64,000 nt of DNA from Tissierella praeacuta DSM 18095 (GTDB lineage Bacteria > Bacillota > Clostridia > Tissierellales > Tissierellaceae), in the NCBI RefSeq assembly GCF_900128955.1, contig NZ_FQTY01000002.1, positions 310,001 to 374,000 of the forward strand, given 5' to 3'. Position 1 is the first letter of the stretch. The number at the start of each line of letters is the position of its first letter. This document shows positions 25,354 through 35,910 of the stretch, in pieces. The position numbers and the translations under genes are program-made. Below the pieces are notes generated by a model. It was not told the DNA's origin and searched no databases. It was given only the letters and a program-made list of their open reading frames with translations.

Positions 25354-26715
25354 TTAATTTCCAGCATTTAATTGTTTTCCTAGTTTATAGCCTTTACTTT
25401 GTGAAATTTCTTTTATTTTCTTTGTTCCATATTTTTTAGTAAGATTATTCAATTGATGATTTTCCTTAGCAATAGATAACATTAATTTAATCCTATTTTC
25501 TTGGTTTACTTTAGTAGCTCCTGGATCATAGTCTATAGGCACTATATTTGCATTAGGATAGATAGATTTGATTTTACGTATCATTCCTTTTCCTACTATA
25601 TGATTAGGGAGACATCCAAAAGGTTGAGTGCACACAATATTTTCATATCCCATTCTTACTAAATCAACCATTTCACCTGTAAGTACCCAGCCTTCTCCCA
25701 TCTTACAACCAGGATTTATTATATCAGTTGCTAAGGTCTTTAAATCTTCAAAGGAAGATGGAGGTGTAAAATCGCTATATTTTTTAATTGCTCGGATTAT
25801 CATATTTTCATATATTTTAAGGTATTCCATTACTAAGGATGAACTTATTTTCTTTACTTTACTTCCCCCATATATATTAACATCCTCTATGGAATTATCA
25901 ACACAATACATTGCAAATCCCATAATACCTGGAACCATGATTTCGCAATCTTCATTTATGAGGAAGTCTTCTAGATGGTTATTTCCTAATTTTGAATATT
26001 TTACATAAATTTCCCCAACAATTCCTACTTTTATTTTTTCTTCGTAGAAAATTGGAATTTGTGTAAAGGACCTTACTATTCTTTCTAAGTTTCTATTTAT
26101 TTCTTTTAATTTATATCCCTTATTATGTTTAAATTGTTTTCCTAAATGTTCAATCCAAAAATTTACTAAATCTTCAGTATTACCTTTTGACATTTCATAG
26201 GGTTTAACTTGATTTTTTAATAACATCAAGATATCACCATATGTAAGAGCCACTAAAAGTTTATCTATCAAGGATAATGTGAGTTTGAATCCACTGTTTT
26301 TTTCAAGTCCCTTAACATTAAAGGAAATGATGGGTATATTATTATATCCAGCTTTATTTAATGCTTTTCTAAGTAAATGTATATAATTAGATGCTCTACA
26401 ACCTCCTCCTGTTTGACTAATAAGTAGGGCTACTTTATTTATATCATATTTACCGCTATTTAATGCATCAAGCATTTGACCAATTACAAGCAATGCTGGA
26501 TAACAGATATCATTATGGACATATTTCAATCCTTCATTCACAACAGAAGAGCCTTCGTTTTTAAGGAGTTCAACCTTATATCCATATTGCTCAAAAACCT
26601 TTTTAAAAAGAGAAAAGTGGATTGAAGACATATCTGGAATTAAAATGGTATAATCCTTTTTCATTTTCCTAGTAAATACGACATTTGAATCTTGTGTATT
26701 AATACAATTTGCCAT
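25354..26715 (-). CDS. 2-hydroxyacyl-CoA dehydratase activase-associated protein (DUF2229/dehydratase-D-like part)
   Basis: The 453-residue protein corresponds to the C-terminal part of the giant CoA-substrate-specific enzyme activases. DYTILIPDMSSIHFSLFKKVFEQYGYKVELL near residue 21, VHNDICYPALLVIGQMLDAL near 66, ISQTGGGCRASNYIHLLRKAL near 99 and VCTQPFGCLPNHIVGKGM near 360 carry cysteines that could hold an Fe-S cluster, as in HgdB/BcrC-like subunits. It follows the 969-residue activase by 16 nt in the same direction. In many Clostridia both parts are one protein of about 1400 residues; here they are two genes. Confidence 0.82.
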   Translation of the reverse strand: MANCINTQDSNVVFTRKMKKDYTILIPDMSSIHFSLFKKVFEQYGYKVELLKNEGSSVVNEGLKYVHNDICYPALLVIGQMLDALNSGKYDINKVALLISQTGGGCRASNYIHLLRKALNKAGYNNIPIISFNVKGLEKNSGFKLTLSLIDKLLVALTYGDILMLLKNQVKPYEMSKGNTEDLVNFWIEHLGKQFKHNKGYKLKEINRNLERIVRSFTQIPIFYEEKIKVGIVGEIYVKYSKLGNNHLEDFLINEDCEIMVPGIMGFAMYCVDNSIEDVNIYGGSKVKKISSSLVMEYLKIYENMIIRAIKKYSDFTPPSSFEDLKTLATDIINPGCKMGEGWVLTGEMVDLVRMGYENIVCTQPFGCLPNHIVGKGMIRKIKSIYPNANIVPIDYDPGATKVNQENRIKLMLSIAKENHQLNNLTKKYGTKKIKEISQSKGYKLGKQLNAGN

Positions 26716-26731
26716 ATTACCATGACTCCTT

Positions 26732-29641
26732 TCATTGGTTGAGAGCTTCCATCAGGCTACGAAGTCTAATTTTCACAGCTCCAAGATTAGTGATTTCATC
26801 TATTTTTATTTGAGTATAAATTTTTCCTTCGTTTTCCAATATTTCTCTTACTTCATCTGTAGTGACAGCATCTAGTCCGCATCCAAAAGAAACTAATTGT
26901 ACCAAATTTATATTATCTTTATTACTTATATATTTAGCAGCAGCGTATAGTCTGGCATGGTAAGTCCATTGGTTTAATACTGTAGTTGGAAACTTAGAAA
27001 CATTTCCACTAATTACATCTTCTGATATAACTACAGCACCTAATTGACATATTAGTTTATCTATTCCATTGTTTATTTCAGGATCCACATGATAAGGTCG
27101 TCCTGCTAAAACTATAATTGGTAAGTTGTTTTTATTTGCATAATCTATATAGTGTTTACCCATATTTTGAATGTTTTCTAAATGGCAATAATACTCGTCA
27201 TAAGCTTTATTAGAAGCTATTTTAATTTCACTTAAACTAATATCTTTAAAGATTTTATTTAAAATAGTATAAATTTTCTTTGTAAAATCCTTTGGTCTAT
27301 GGAGTCCAATATAATCATAAATAAAGTTAATATCCCTAATCTGTGGAACATTTGCATCTATAACTTCAGGATAATATGCAACTACAGGGCAATTATAATG
27401 ATTATCCCCTAGACCTTCATCTAAATTATAACTCATACAAGGATAAAATATTGTACTAATACCCGAATCGATTAAAGCCTCAATATGCCCATGAACAAGT
27501 TTTGCAGGATAGCAGATTGTGTCAGAAGGAATAGTATGTTGTCCTTTTAAATAAATATCCTTATTAGATTTGGGAGAAGTAATTACTTCAAATCCTAATT
27601 CAGTAAAGAACTTATGCCAAAAAGGTAATAATTCGTACATGTTTAATACCATAGGTATTCCTATTTGTCCTCGCTGTCCCTTAACAGGTTTATATTTGCT
27701 TAATAGTTTCAGCTTATAATCATATATACTTAATTGCTTTCGTCCTTCTTTTTTTGTTAAAGGTCTTTCACATCGGTTGCCACTAATAAACTTTCTATTA
27801 GCATCAAATATATTAATGGTCAATCTACAGTTGTTGCTGCAGAGTTTACAGTTAGTTCCTTGTACTTCATGTGAGAAAGACTTTAATTTATCTAAAGATA
27901 AAATTGAAGATTTATCCTTAGAATTAGATTTGGCATAGAGAGCCGCACCATAAGCGCCCATTAAACCTGCAATATTAGGTCGAATAACATTCTGCCCTAT
28001 TTCAATTTCAAAAGCTCGAAGTACAGCATTATTCAAAAATGTTCCACCTTGAACTACAATATTTTTACCCAATTGATTATTGGAAGTAACTCTAATTACT
28101 TTATATAATGCATTTTTAACAACTGAAATTGATAGACCAGCAGAAATGTCTTCAAGAGTTGCACCGTCTTTTTGAGCTTGTTTTACAGATGAGTTCATAA
28201 AAACAGTACAACGAGAACCTAAATCTACAGGGTTTTGGGCAAAGTATCCTAAGTTTGAAAAATCTTGAATATTATAGTTCAAAGCTTCAGCAAAGGTTTG
28301 TAAAAATGACCCACAACCAGATGAACAAGCTTCGTTTAAAAATATATTATCAACAATACCGTTTTTTATTTTAAAGCATTTAATATCCTGTCCTCCGATA
28401 TCTATTATAAAATCCACATTGGGTTTAAATTTTTTAGCGCCAGTAAAATGTGCAATAGTTTCTACAATTCCATAGTCTATTTGGAAGGCATTTTTTATTA
28501 TATCTTCTCCATATCCAGTTACTGTACTGCATGATATTTCAATATTTGGATAGTCATTATAAAAATCTTGTAAAAAATCTTTCACAATGGATACAGGATT
28601 GCCCCTATTTGAAAGATAGACTGAATTTAATATATTTTCCTTATCATCAATTATTACCATCTTTATTGTAGTAGAGCCTGCATCAATACCGAGATATGCT
28701 TTTCCATTATATTCTTTGGGATTTGAATATATAACCTTTTCTGTACTATGTCTAGAAATAAAGTCTTCATATTCTTTTGTACTATTAAATAATGGGGGAG
28801 TATGAGCAAAGACTCCAGTATTATTTTCATTTTGAATCATGTTTAGAATGGATTTTATATTTACTTTTTGTGCCATAAATGCTGTGCCAAGGGCAACAAA
28901 ATATAGAGAGTTATTAGGAGAGATTCCATTTGTATTAAGAGTCTTATCAAAGCTTTTCCTAAGTTCAGATAAAAAGGTAAGAGGTCCTCCAAGATATACA
29001 ATATTACCAGATAATTCTCTGCCTTGGGCTAATCCTGCTATGGTTTGATTTACAACGGCATAGAAAATACTGGCAGCCACATCGTTTTTCTTGGCACCTT
29101 GATTTAAAAGTGGTTGAACATCAGATTTGGCAAATACACCACATCTAGATGCAATGGTATATAATTTATCATAAGATTTAGCTAAATCATTCATTTCACT
29201 TGGGGTAATATTAAGTAAAGTTGCCATTTGGTCAATAAATGCACCTGTACCACCAGCACAGGAACCATTCATACGGACTTCCAGACCATCAGTTAGAAAT
29301 AGTATTTTTGCATCTTCTCCTCCTAGTTCAATGACTACATCAGCCTCTGGTATCAATTTTCCTACAGCCACTCTAGTCGCATAAACTTCTTGGATAAAGG
29401 GAATTTTACATCTATCAGCAAGTCCCATACCAGCAGAACCAGAAATAGCAAGATTAACATATTCATCACATGAATATTCTTCCATAAATTTTTCTAACAG
29501 TTCTTTAGTCTTTTTAATAATCTGAGAATAATGACGCTCATAGGAACTAAAAATTATATTGTCATCTTCATCTAGTACAATACATTTCAATGTCGTAGAA
29601 CCCACATCAATACCAATTCTCAATTCGTATCGTCCTTTCAT
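26732..29641 (-). CDS. Large CoA-enzyme activase with two BadF/HgdC ATPase domains and DUF2229
   Basis: The 969-residue protein has two ASKHA ATPase domains. The first (about 1-265) shows GIDVGSTTLKCIVLDEDD and the cluster-binding MNGSCAGGTGAFIDQMA. The second (about 315-570) shows GIDAGSTTIKMVIIDD and NEACSSGCGSFLQTFAEA. A cysteine-rich linker (GTNCKLCSNNCRLTI) precedes a DUF2229 region with IGIPMVLNMYELLPFWHKFF. HgdC-type activases use ATP to drive one electron into 2-hydroxyacyl-CoA dehydratases or benzoyl-CoA reductases through a bridging [4Fe-4S] cluster. No dehydratase gene is present, so the partner is unknown. AAGGACG precedes the ATG. Confidence 0.88.
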   Translation of the reverse strand: MKGRYELRIGIDVGSTTLKCIVLDEDDNIIFSSYERHYSQIIKKTKELLEKFMEEYSCDEYVNLAISGSAGMGLADRCKIPFIQEVYATRVAVGKLIPEADVVIELGGEDAKILFLTDGLEVRMNGSCAGGTGAFIDQMATLLNITPSEMNDLAKSYDKLYTIASRCGVFAKSDVQPLLNQGAKKNDVAASIFYAVVNQTIAGLAQGRELSGNIVYLGGPLTFLSELRKSFDKTLNTNGISPNNSLYFVALGTAFMAQKVNIKSILNMIQNENNTGVFAHTPPLFNSTKEYEDFISRHSTEKVIYSNPKEYNGKAYLGIDAGSTTIKMVIIDDKENILNSVYLSNRGNPVSIVKDFLQDFYNDYPNIEISCSTVTGYGEDIIKNAFQIDYGIVETIAHFTGAKKFKPNVDFIIDIGGQDIKCFKIKNGIVDNIFLNEACSSGCGSFLQTFAEALNYNIQDFSNLGYFAQNPVDLGSRCTVFMNSSVKQAQKDGATLEDISAGLSISVVKNALYKVIRVTSNNQLGKNIVVQGGTFLNNAVLRAFEIEIGQNVIRPNIAGLMGAYGAALYAKSNSKDKSSILSLDKLKSFSHEVQGTNCKLCSNNCRLTINIFDANRKFISGNRCERPLTKKEGRKQLSIYDYKLKLLSKYKPVKGQRGQIGIPMVLNMYELLPFWHKFFTELGFEVITSPKSNKDIYLKGQHTIPSDTICYPAKLVHGHIEALIDSGISTIFYPCMSYNLDEGLGDNHYNCPVVAYYPEVIDANVPQIRDINFIYDYIGLHRPKDFTKKIYTILNKIFKDISLSEIKIASNKAYDEYYCHLENIQNMGKHYIDYANKNNLPIIVLAGRPYHVDPEINNGIDKLICQLGAVVISEDVISGNVSKFPTTVLNQWTYHARLYAAAKYISNKDNINLVQLVSFGCGLDAVTTDEVREILENEGKIYTQIKIDEITNLGAVKIRLRSLMEALNQ

Positions 29642-29813
29642 TTTGTATAATTAACTTTACTATACTATATCACAGTTTTATAATAATTCAATATATAGAA
29701 AGGACACTTTTAAATCATTTTTTATGTGAAAGCAATTTTCTATTAAGAAGGGTTGTGGAGAGTATTCTATTAAAAATTTATGTTATAATATTTTAAATGA
29801 AAGAGGTGTGAAT

Positions 29814-30503
29814 ATGATAAAAATACTTTTGGTAGAAGATGATAGAACTTTGGCTATGGGAATAGAATATACTTTAAAAAATGAAGGATATGCAGTAGAC
29901 GTGGCAGATAGCTTTGCTAAAGGAAAAGAATTAGTTAATAAGGAAGATTATGACTTAATAATACTGGATATTGAATTACCAGATGGAAATGGTTTTGAAC
30001 TATGTAAACATATAAGAAAAGATAAAGCAACACCCATTATTTTTTTGACAGCTCAGGATGAAGAAGTAAATGTTGTAATGGGACTAGATATTGGAGGAGA
30101 TGATTATATAACTAAGCCCTTTAGGATAAAAGAATTAATTTCTAGAATTAAGGCAGTGCTTAGGAGAGCATCTAATGTTTTACAAAGAGATATCCTAGTA
30201 TCTAATGATATTAAGATGAACCTAACAGAACATAAGGTGTATATTAAGGATGAATTGGTGCAGCTTACGCCATCAGAATATAAATTATTAAGTATCCTAA
30301 TGAATAATTCACATCAAGTATTATCTAGAATGCTAATATTGGAAAAGCTATGGGATATAGAAGGAGAATTTGTAGATGATAATTCACTATCTGTATATAT
30401 AAGACGTCTTAGAGAAAAGATAGAGAAAGATTCATCTAACCCTGTATATATAAAAACTGTAAGAGGTGTAGGGTATATATGGGATGTAGATGTAAGGGGG
30501 TAA
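29814..30503 (+). CDS. OmpR/PhoB family response regulator
   Basis: About 229 residues. The receiver shows LLVEDDRTLA, LIILDIELPDGNG with the phospho-acceptor aspartate near residue 51, and YITKPFRI with the conserved lysine. The winged-helix output (about 130-228) has LTPSEYKLLSILMNN, DNSLSVYIRRLREKI and VYIKTVRGVGYIWD. AGAGGTG lies 5 nt before the ATG at 29814; a GTG at 29808 overlaps that site. It precedes the kinase gene by 3 nt and the pair lies upstream of an ATPase/FtsX transporter, the usual layout for envelope-stress and antimicrobial-peptide sensing. Confidence 0.93.
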   Translation: MIKILLVEDDRTLAMGIEYTLKNEGYAVDVADSFAKGKELVNKEDYDLIILDIELPDGNGFELCKHIRKDKATPIIFLTAQDEEVNVVMGLDIGGDDYITKPFRIKELISRIKAVLRRASNVLQRDILVSNDIKMNLTEHKVYIKDELVQLTPSEYKLLSILMNNSHQVLSRMLILEKLWDIEGEFVDDNSLSVYIRRLREKIEKDSSNPVYIKTVRGVGYIWDVDVRG

Positions 30504-30506
30504 TAT

Positions 30507-31736
30507 ATGTTTCGAAATGAAGAGTTTAAATCTATGATATTAAAGCTTGTATTATTGCAGATAATATTTGCTGTAGTAGGATTTTTTGTTGTAAGTATAT
30601 TTATGGACAATATAAATCAAAAGATAATAAAACGTGATATGGCTTTAGTTGGTAATATAATAAAAAATCATCCAGAATTAAAAGAAGAAATGATATCCTA
30701 TATAACAAAAGAAATTTCCAAAGAAGATAAAAAAAATGGGGAAGAAATATTGAAATCCTATGGATATCATAAGAAATTGAATAAATCTTTCCAACCAATA
30801 TTAAAAAGAATTAGTCCTAATTTACAAATATTTATATTTTTATTAATATTTTTCTTTACAATCCCCTTAGGATATATGATAAAGGGGGAGTATAAGAAGA
30901 TATATAAAAAGATACAAGATATATATACTGCATCGGAAAAAGTAGTAGAAGGAGATTTTGGAGTTTATTTAACTGAAGAAGGAGAAGGGGATTTTAATAT
31001 ACTAAATCACCAATTTAATCAAATGGCAAATAGATTAGAAAATAGTTTGAGCATGTTAAATAGAGAGAAAATATTCTTGAAAAACATGATATCAGATATT
31101 TCTCATCAGCTTAAAACACCATTGTCTTCTCTAATAATAATAAATGATATTTTACTTGAAGATGAAAATATGGACTTAAATATTAGACAAAATTTCTTAG
31201 AAACAGAAAGAAGTCAGTTAGAAAGAATGGAATGGCTTACAATTAATTTGTTAAAGGTAGCTAGAATAGAAGCAGGGGCAATTGAGTTTAAGAAGGAAAA
31301 GGTTTTGCTAAGAGATATACTCAATATAGCCTTATCAGCATTAAATCATAGGTTAGAAAATAAAACTTTAGAAATAGATGGAGATGAAAATGCAATTTTC
31401 TATGGAGATAAAGAATGGACTGGAGAGGCTTTGATAAATATAATCAAAAATGCTATAGAACATGGCAGAGGAAAAATTAATATTCGTTTGGAGGAGACAC
31501 CGTTATTTAGTAGTATTATTGTGAAAGATAATGGTGAAGGCATAGATGAAAAGCATTTGCCACATATTTTTGACAGGTTTTATAAAGTAAGCAGTGAAGT
31601 TAAGTTGGAAAGTATAGGTATAGGTTTAAATCTAGCAAAACTCATAGTAGAGTCTCAAGATGGAACTATTTCTGTAAAGAGTAAGAAATTTGAAGGAACA
31701 GAATTTACAATTACTTTTATAAAGGGGACAATTTAA
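30507..31736 (+). CDS. Membrane sensor histidine kinase (HAMP-HisKA-HATPase)
   Basis: The 409 residues show two membrane segments (about 10-32 and 108-128) enclosing an extracytoplasmic loop of about 75 residues, a HAMP linker near 130-180, the H box FLKNMISDISHQLKTPLSSL near 190-210, the N box EALINIIKNAIEHG near 308, and the G boxes KDNGEGIDE and IGIGLNLAKLIVESQDG. The large loop sets it apart from BceS-type kinases, which almost lack one. It partners the response regulator 3 nt upstream. The likely target is the transporter beginning 146 nt downstream. Confidence 0.92.
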   Translation: MFRNEEFKSMILKLVLLQIIFAVVGFFVVSIFMDNINQKIIKRDMALVGNIIKNHPELKEEMISYITKEISKEDKKNGEEILKSYGYHKKLNKSFQPILKRISPNLQIFIFLLIFFFTIPLGYMIKGEYKKIYKKIQDIYTASEKVVEGDFGVYLTEEGEGDFNILNHQFNQMANRLENSLSMLNREKIFLKNMISDISHQLKTPLSSLIIINDILLEDENMDLNIRQNFLETERSQLERMEWLTINLLKVARIEAGAIEFKKEKVLLRDILNIALSALNHRLENKTLEIDGDENAIFYGDKEWTGEALINIIKNAIEHGRGKINIRLEETPLFSSIIVKDNGEGIDEKHLPHIFDRFYKVSSEVKLESIGIGLNLAKLIVESQDGTISVKSKKFEGTEFTITFIKGTI

Positions 31737-31882
31737 TGATATAGGAATAGAAAAGTTTTACTTTTATCTCCTTTAAATTATTTATAAAAGCTTTTCTTAC
31801 TAAATTGTAATCCTTTTATTCATCAAGATGTAAGATTGACATTATATTATATAGTTAGAAAAATGTATAGGAGGAAGTAAAT

Positions 31883-32575
31883 ATGGATGTAGTGAAGGTT
31901 GTTAATTTATGTAAATTCTACGGTAAAGGAAATACCAAAGTAGAAGCTTTAAAAAACATTAATCTAACTATAAAGCAAGGAGAGTTTGTAGCAGTAGTAG
32001 GAGCTAGTGGTTCTGGGAAATCTACATTACTACATTTATTAGGAGGAGTAGATAAGCCAACAGGTGGAAAGGTTTATATAGATGGAGTAGATATATATGA
32101 TCTTTCAGAAAAGGAATTAGCCATATTTAGAAGAAGAAAGGTAGGGTTTATTTTTCAGTTTTATAACTTAGTTCCAGTTCTAACAGCAGAAGAAAATATG
32201 TTATTACCATTACTTTTAGACGAAAAGAAGGTAAATAAGGAGCATTTTGAGGAACTAATAAATGTTCTTGGATTGCACGATAAGAGAAATCACCTGCCAA
32301 ATGAACTTTCTGGAGGACAGCAGCAAAGAGTATCCATAGGGAGAGCCTTAGCCTATAGTCCGTCTATAGTCTTAGCAGATGAGCCTACAGGAAACTTAGA
32401 TAGTAAAAATAGTAGGGAAATAATAGATTTGCTTAAAATATCTGTAAGAAAATACAATCAAACACTAATACTCATTACACATGATTTAAATATTGCATCT
32501 CAAGCTGATAGGATAATAACTATAGGAGATGGAAATATCATAAAAGATGAGGTGATTAATAGTGAGATCCTATAA
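31883..32575 (+). CDS. ABC transporter ATPase, MacB/LolD/BceA type
   Basis: The 230-residue ATPase has Walker A GASGSGKST near residue 37, the Q loop in FIFQFYNLVP near 90, signature NELSGGQQQRVSIGRAL near 137-153, Walker B IVLADEPTGNLDS near 158, and the switch LILITHD near 192. These are the hallmarks of the MacB/LolD/BceA group that drives FtsX-type permeases by mechanotransmission. AGGAGG precedes the ATG. The permease gene overlaps its last 14 nt. The two-component genes upstream suggest induction by a peptide antibiotic or envelope damage. Confidence 0.92.
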   Translation: MDVVKVVNLCKFYGKGNTKVEALKNINLTIKQGEFVAVVGASGSGKSTLLHLLGGVDKPTGGKVYIDGVDIYDLSEKELAIFRRRKVGFIFQFYNLVPVLTAEENMLLPLLLDEKKVNKEHFEELINVLGLHDKRNHLPNELSGGQQQRVSIGRALAYSPSIVLADEPTGNLDSKNSREIIDLLKISVRKYNQTLILITHDLNIASQADRIITIGDGNIIKDEVINSEIL

Positions 32576-35195
32576 AGAAATTACTTATAGATATTTGAAA
32601 GGTCAGAGAAATAGGACTCTCCTTACTATATTAGGAATAATTTTATCTGTAGCACTTATTTCAGCAATAGGCACTATAATAGTATCTGCTAGGGGGGCAT
32701 TGATTTCAGGGGCAATAAGAGAAAATGGTTCTCATCATGCCAAGTTTATTGAGATGGATAAGGATAATCTAAATAAGCTAATTAATAATGTAGGAGTATC
32801 GGAAATAGGGGTTGGTAAACTTGAAGGTGCAGCTATAGTCAAAGAGACTACAGAAGAAGAAAAAAAAGAATATAGATGGGATATTCCATATAGATATATA
32901 GAGATAGAAGGACTTGAAGAAAAGGCTCTAGAAATGCTTCCCTTTAATCTCAAGGAAGGAAGATTTCCTAAAAATTCAGACGAAATAGCTATAGAGTATT
33001 GGATGGCTAGTTACTTTGACAAGGAGGTAAAACTAGGGGATAAGATAAAATTAATAATAGGTAATAGGATAATGGAAAGTGATGAAGAAACCTCAGATGG
33101 AAAAGTAATTAGGAAAGAAACTTTTGAAGAAAAAGGAGAAAAGGAATATACCCTTGTAGGATTTATAAAACCTCAATATATTTGGAAAGGAAATTTAGTT
33201 ACTAAAGGTATTACTGGACTAGATAATAGAGCAGAAGAAGGAAGGTACAATGCTTATATAAAAATTCCCAATATAAAGGATGCATATAAGAAAATAACAT
33301 TAATTGCAAAGGATATGGGAAAGACGGAGAAGGATTTTGAATATAACTATAGGGTGCTGAGGTTATATGCTGAGAGTATGAGTCAAATCTTTAATAAGTC
33401 AATGGTGGTTCTTTTGATTTTTGTTGTAGGATTGATTATAGTATCTACAATAGCGGTTATATACAATGCTTTTAATATTTCTGTATTAGAGAGAATAGCT
33501 CAATTTGGGTTACTTAGATCAGTTGGAGCTACTCCAAATCAAATTAGAGGAATAGTACTTAAGGAAGCTCTGATACTTAGTATAATAGGAATCCCTATTG
33601 GATTGTTCTCAGGAGTATTTGCCATGAGAGTAGTTTTATATATCATTAGCTTGCTAAAATCAGATATATATCTTTTTAAAGATATGAAAATAACTATTTC
33701 AGTAGTTGTATTTTTAGTTAGTACCATAACAGGATTGGTTACAGTATTTTTATCTGCCATAGGACCAGCAAGGCAAGCGGGAAAAGTATCGGCACTAGAA
33801 GCCGTTAGAAATGCAGGAAGTTTTAAAAAAGAGAGATTTAAAAGGGCAAAGAACTCAGTTTTTGTCAGAAAAATCTTAGGAATAGAAGGAGAAATTGCAT
33901 ATAAAAATCTAAGAAGAAATCGAAAAAGATTTATAATTACTGTATTTTCTATGGTTATAAGTATATCCCTATTTATTACATTTTCTAGTTTTTCAGATTT
34001 TATGTTTAAGATGGGAATTGTAGAAAGTAAAGAAATGGGGGATTTTTGCATTTATTCCATTTATGATGATATGGATCATAAGGAAAGAATATATACAGAG
34101 TTAAAAAATATAAAAGATATAGAAAGAGTTTATAAAGTAGAACATAATGATGGAGAGGCTCTAATTGAAGAAAGTAAAATTAGTAAAAAGATGATAGAAA
34201 TGACACCTTATTTATTGGATAATAAGAAAGATAATTTAATTAGTATAGATAGTGTTCAAATAAGTACTATTGGAGATGAGAATTTTGAAGTTTTAAATGG
34301 ATTTTTAAAAGAAGGAACTTTAGATATAAATAAATTAAATAAAGAAAATGGGGTACTGGTTATAAATAATACTTATGTATATAATCAAAAAACAAATAGA
34401 AATTCTTTGATGGAAGGATATAAATTAAAGGCAGGAGATAAGATATTTTATACTTCCTATGCCTTAGATAAAGAAGGAGCAGAACCTGTTTATAAAGAAT
34501 TAACAGTATTAGGAGTATTAGAAAAAGGTATATTAAATATGGAATATAATCTAAATGGCAGTATAAATATAATAACTACAGAAGCAGTATTAGAGAATTT
34601 ACTCAAGACAAATGATGAAACATTCAATGCTGCTGAGGTAGGAAGATATGGTACAAATATATATATTGAAATGGCTGAAAATGGGAATATTGAAGTTGTA
34701 AGATCTTATTTAGATGAACTAGAGGAAGTAGTACCAGGATTTAATTATATAGACTATGCAGAATCAGCTAAGGAAAACAGAGTAGCAAGTATAATAGTAA
34801 GCATATTTTTATATGGTTTTGTTGCCATAATCACTTTAATCAGTTCTATAAATATAATAAATACCATAAGCACCAATATTATACTAAGAACTAAGGAAAT
34901 AGCAATGATTAAGGCAGTAGGCATGACACAATCTGGAATTAAGAGAATGGTAGCACTTGAAAGTCTTTTTTATGGAATATATGCAGCAATATTTGGTGGA
35001 ATTATAGGCACAGGGCTGTCATATATATTATTTAACATATTGATGAATATTAGAGAATTTCAGTGGATTATACCATGGAAGAATATAATAACTGCTTGTA
35101 TAGGGGCTGCAATTATAGCTTTATTGTCAGGGGTATATCCTCTTAAGAGAATTAATGATAAAATCATAGTGGAAAGTATGAGAACAGAAAATTAA
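32562..35195 (+). CDS. FtsX-like ABC permease, large two-repeat form
   Basis: The 877-residue protein has a first membrane segment (about 16-40), an extracytoplasmic domain of about 220 residues, three helices with the FtsX pattern (about 285-410: LERIAQFGLLRSVGATPNQIRGIVLKEALILSIIGIPIGLFSG), a second single helix near 455, another external domain, and a second FtsX module (about 745-870: LRTKEIAMIKAVGMTQSGIKRMVALESLFYGIYAAIFGG). The GTG start at 32562 has GAGGTGAT upstream and overlaps the ATPase gene. This duplicated layout fits exporters or resistance transporters of Firmicutes. The substrate is unknown. Confidence 0.9.
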   Translation: MRSYKEITYRYLKGQRNRTLLTILGIILSVALISAIGTIIVSARGALISGAIRENGSHHAKFIEMDKDNLNKLINNVGVSEIGVGKLEGAAIVKETTEEEKKEYRWDIPYRYIEIEGLEEKALEMLPFNLKEGRFPKNSDEIAIEYWMASYFDKEVKLGDKIKLIIGNRIMESDEETSDGKVIRKETFEEKGEKEYTLVGFIKPQYIWKGNLVTKGITGLDNRAEEGRYNAYIKIPNIKDAYKKITLIAKDMGKTEKDFEYNYRVLRLYAESMSQIFNKSMVVLLIFVVGLIIVSTIAVIYNAFNISVLERIAQFGLLRSVGATPNQIRGIVLKEALILSIIGIPIGLFSGVFAMRVVLYIISLLKSDIYLFKDMKITISVVVFLVSTITGLVTVFLSAIGPARQAGKVSALEAVRNAGSFKKERFKRAKNSVFVRKILGIEGEIAYKNLRRNRKRFIITVFSMVISISLFITFSSFSDFMFKMGIVESKEMGDFCIYSIYDDMDHKERIYTELKNIKDIERVYKVEHNDGEALIEESKISKKMIEMTPYLLDNKKDNLISIDSVQISTIGDENFEVLNGFLKEGTLDINKLNKENGVLVINNTYVYNQKTNRNSLMEGYKLKAGDKIFYTSYALDKEGAEPVYKELTVLGVLEKGILNMEYNLNGSINIITTEAVLENLLKTNDETFNAAEVGRYGTNIYIEMAENGNIEVVRSYLDELEEVVPGFNYIDYAESAKENRVASIIVSIFLYGFVAIITLISSINIINTISTNIILRTKEIAMIKAVGMTQSGIKRMVALESLFYGIYAAIFGGIIGTGLSYILFNILMNIREFQWIIPWKNIITACIGAAIIALLSGVYPLKRINDKIIVESMRTEN

Positions 35196-35361
35196 ATTCA
35201 GAAGCTATAGCATGATATTATCTTGTTATAGCTTTCAATATATATTATTCTATATTTAGGTGTTTTATAGGAATTTATTATCATAAGCAATATTGAATTA
35301 TTAAATTATACGGTTTATAATTTAATATATAATAAGCAAATTAATAGAAAGGCTTTAAGAT

Positions 35362-35910
35362 ATGAAGGATCCGTCAACGAATATAGCAGTAGTTTTGAAA
35401 AAGGTCAGATTCGAAAGAGGTTTGACATTAGAAGACACATCTAATTTGACTGGTGTGAGTAAGGCTATGCTTGGTCAGATTGAAAGAGGAGAATCAAACC
35501 CTACTATATCAACATTATGGAAGATATCCACTGGTTTAAGGATTTCATTTTCAGAGTTATTAAGTAGTGAAACTAATGATTATGAGCCAATATCCTTAGA
35601 TGATTTAGAACCAGTATATGAATCCGATGGGAAAATGATGTTGTATGATGTATTTCCTTTTAATCCTATATCAGGGTTTGAGTATTTTTATATTAAATTG
35701 CTTCCAGGAGCAAACCATGTGTCTACACCTCATGAAAATTCAATTAATGAATATATTATTGTAACAAAAGGAACCCTTGTATTAACTGTAGATAAGGAAA
35801 GATTTGAACTTAAAGCTCCATCTGCATTAGCTTTTAAAGCCAATGTAGAACATTCATATAGTAATCCCTATGATATAGAAGTTATATTTCAAAATATAGT
35901 TAAGTATTAA
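35362..35910 (+). CDS. XRE-cupin transcriptional regulator
   Basis: The 182-residue protein has an N-terminal helix-turn-helix (about 8-65: VLKKVRFERGLTLEDTSNLTGVSKAMLGQIERGESNPTISTLWKIS) and a C-terminal cupin (about 105-175: LPGANHVSTPHENSINEYIIVTKG). XRE-cupin regulators sense a small molecule through the cupin and usually control the operon beside them. It lies 113 nt upstream of the glycyl radical enzyme locus in the same direction, separated by a terminator-like palindrome, so it probably controls that locus from its own promoter. Confidence 0.9.
   Translation: MKDPSTNIAVVLKKVRFERGLTLEDTSNLTGVSKAMLGQIERGESNPTISTLWKISTGLRISFSELLSSETNDYEPISLDDLEPVYESDGKMMLYDVFPFNPISGFEYFYIKLLPGANHVSTPHENSINEYIIVTKGTLVLTVDKERFELKAPSALAFKANVEHSYSNPYDIEVIFQNIVKY

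Noticed and set aside
33539-34051. 170-residue minus-strand frame opposite the FtsX permease
   Set aside because: It is the mirror of hydrophobic permease codons, without a ribosome site.
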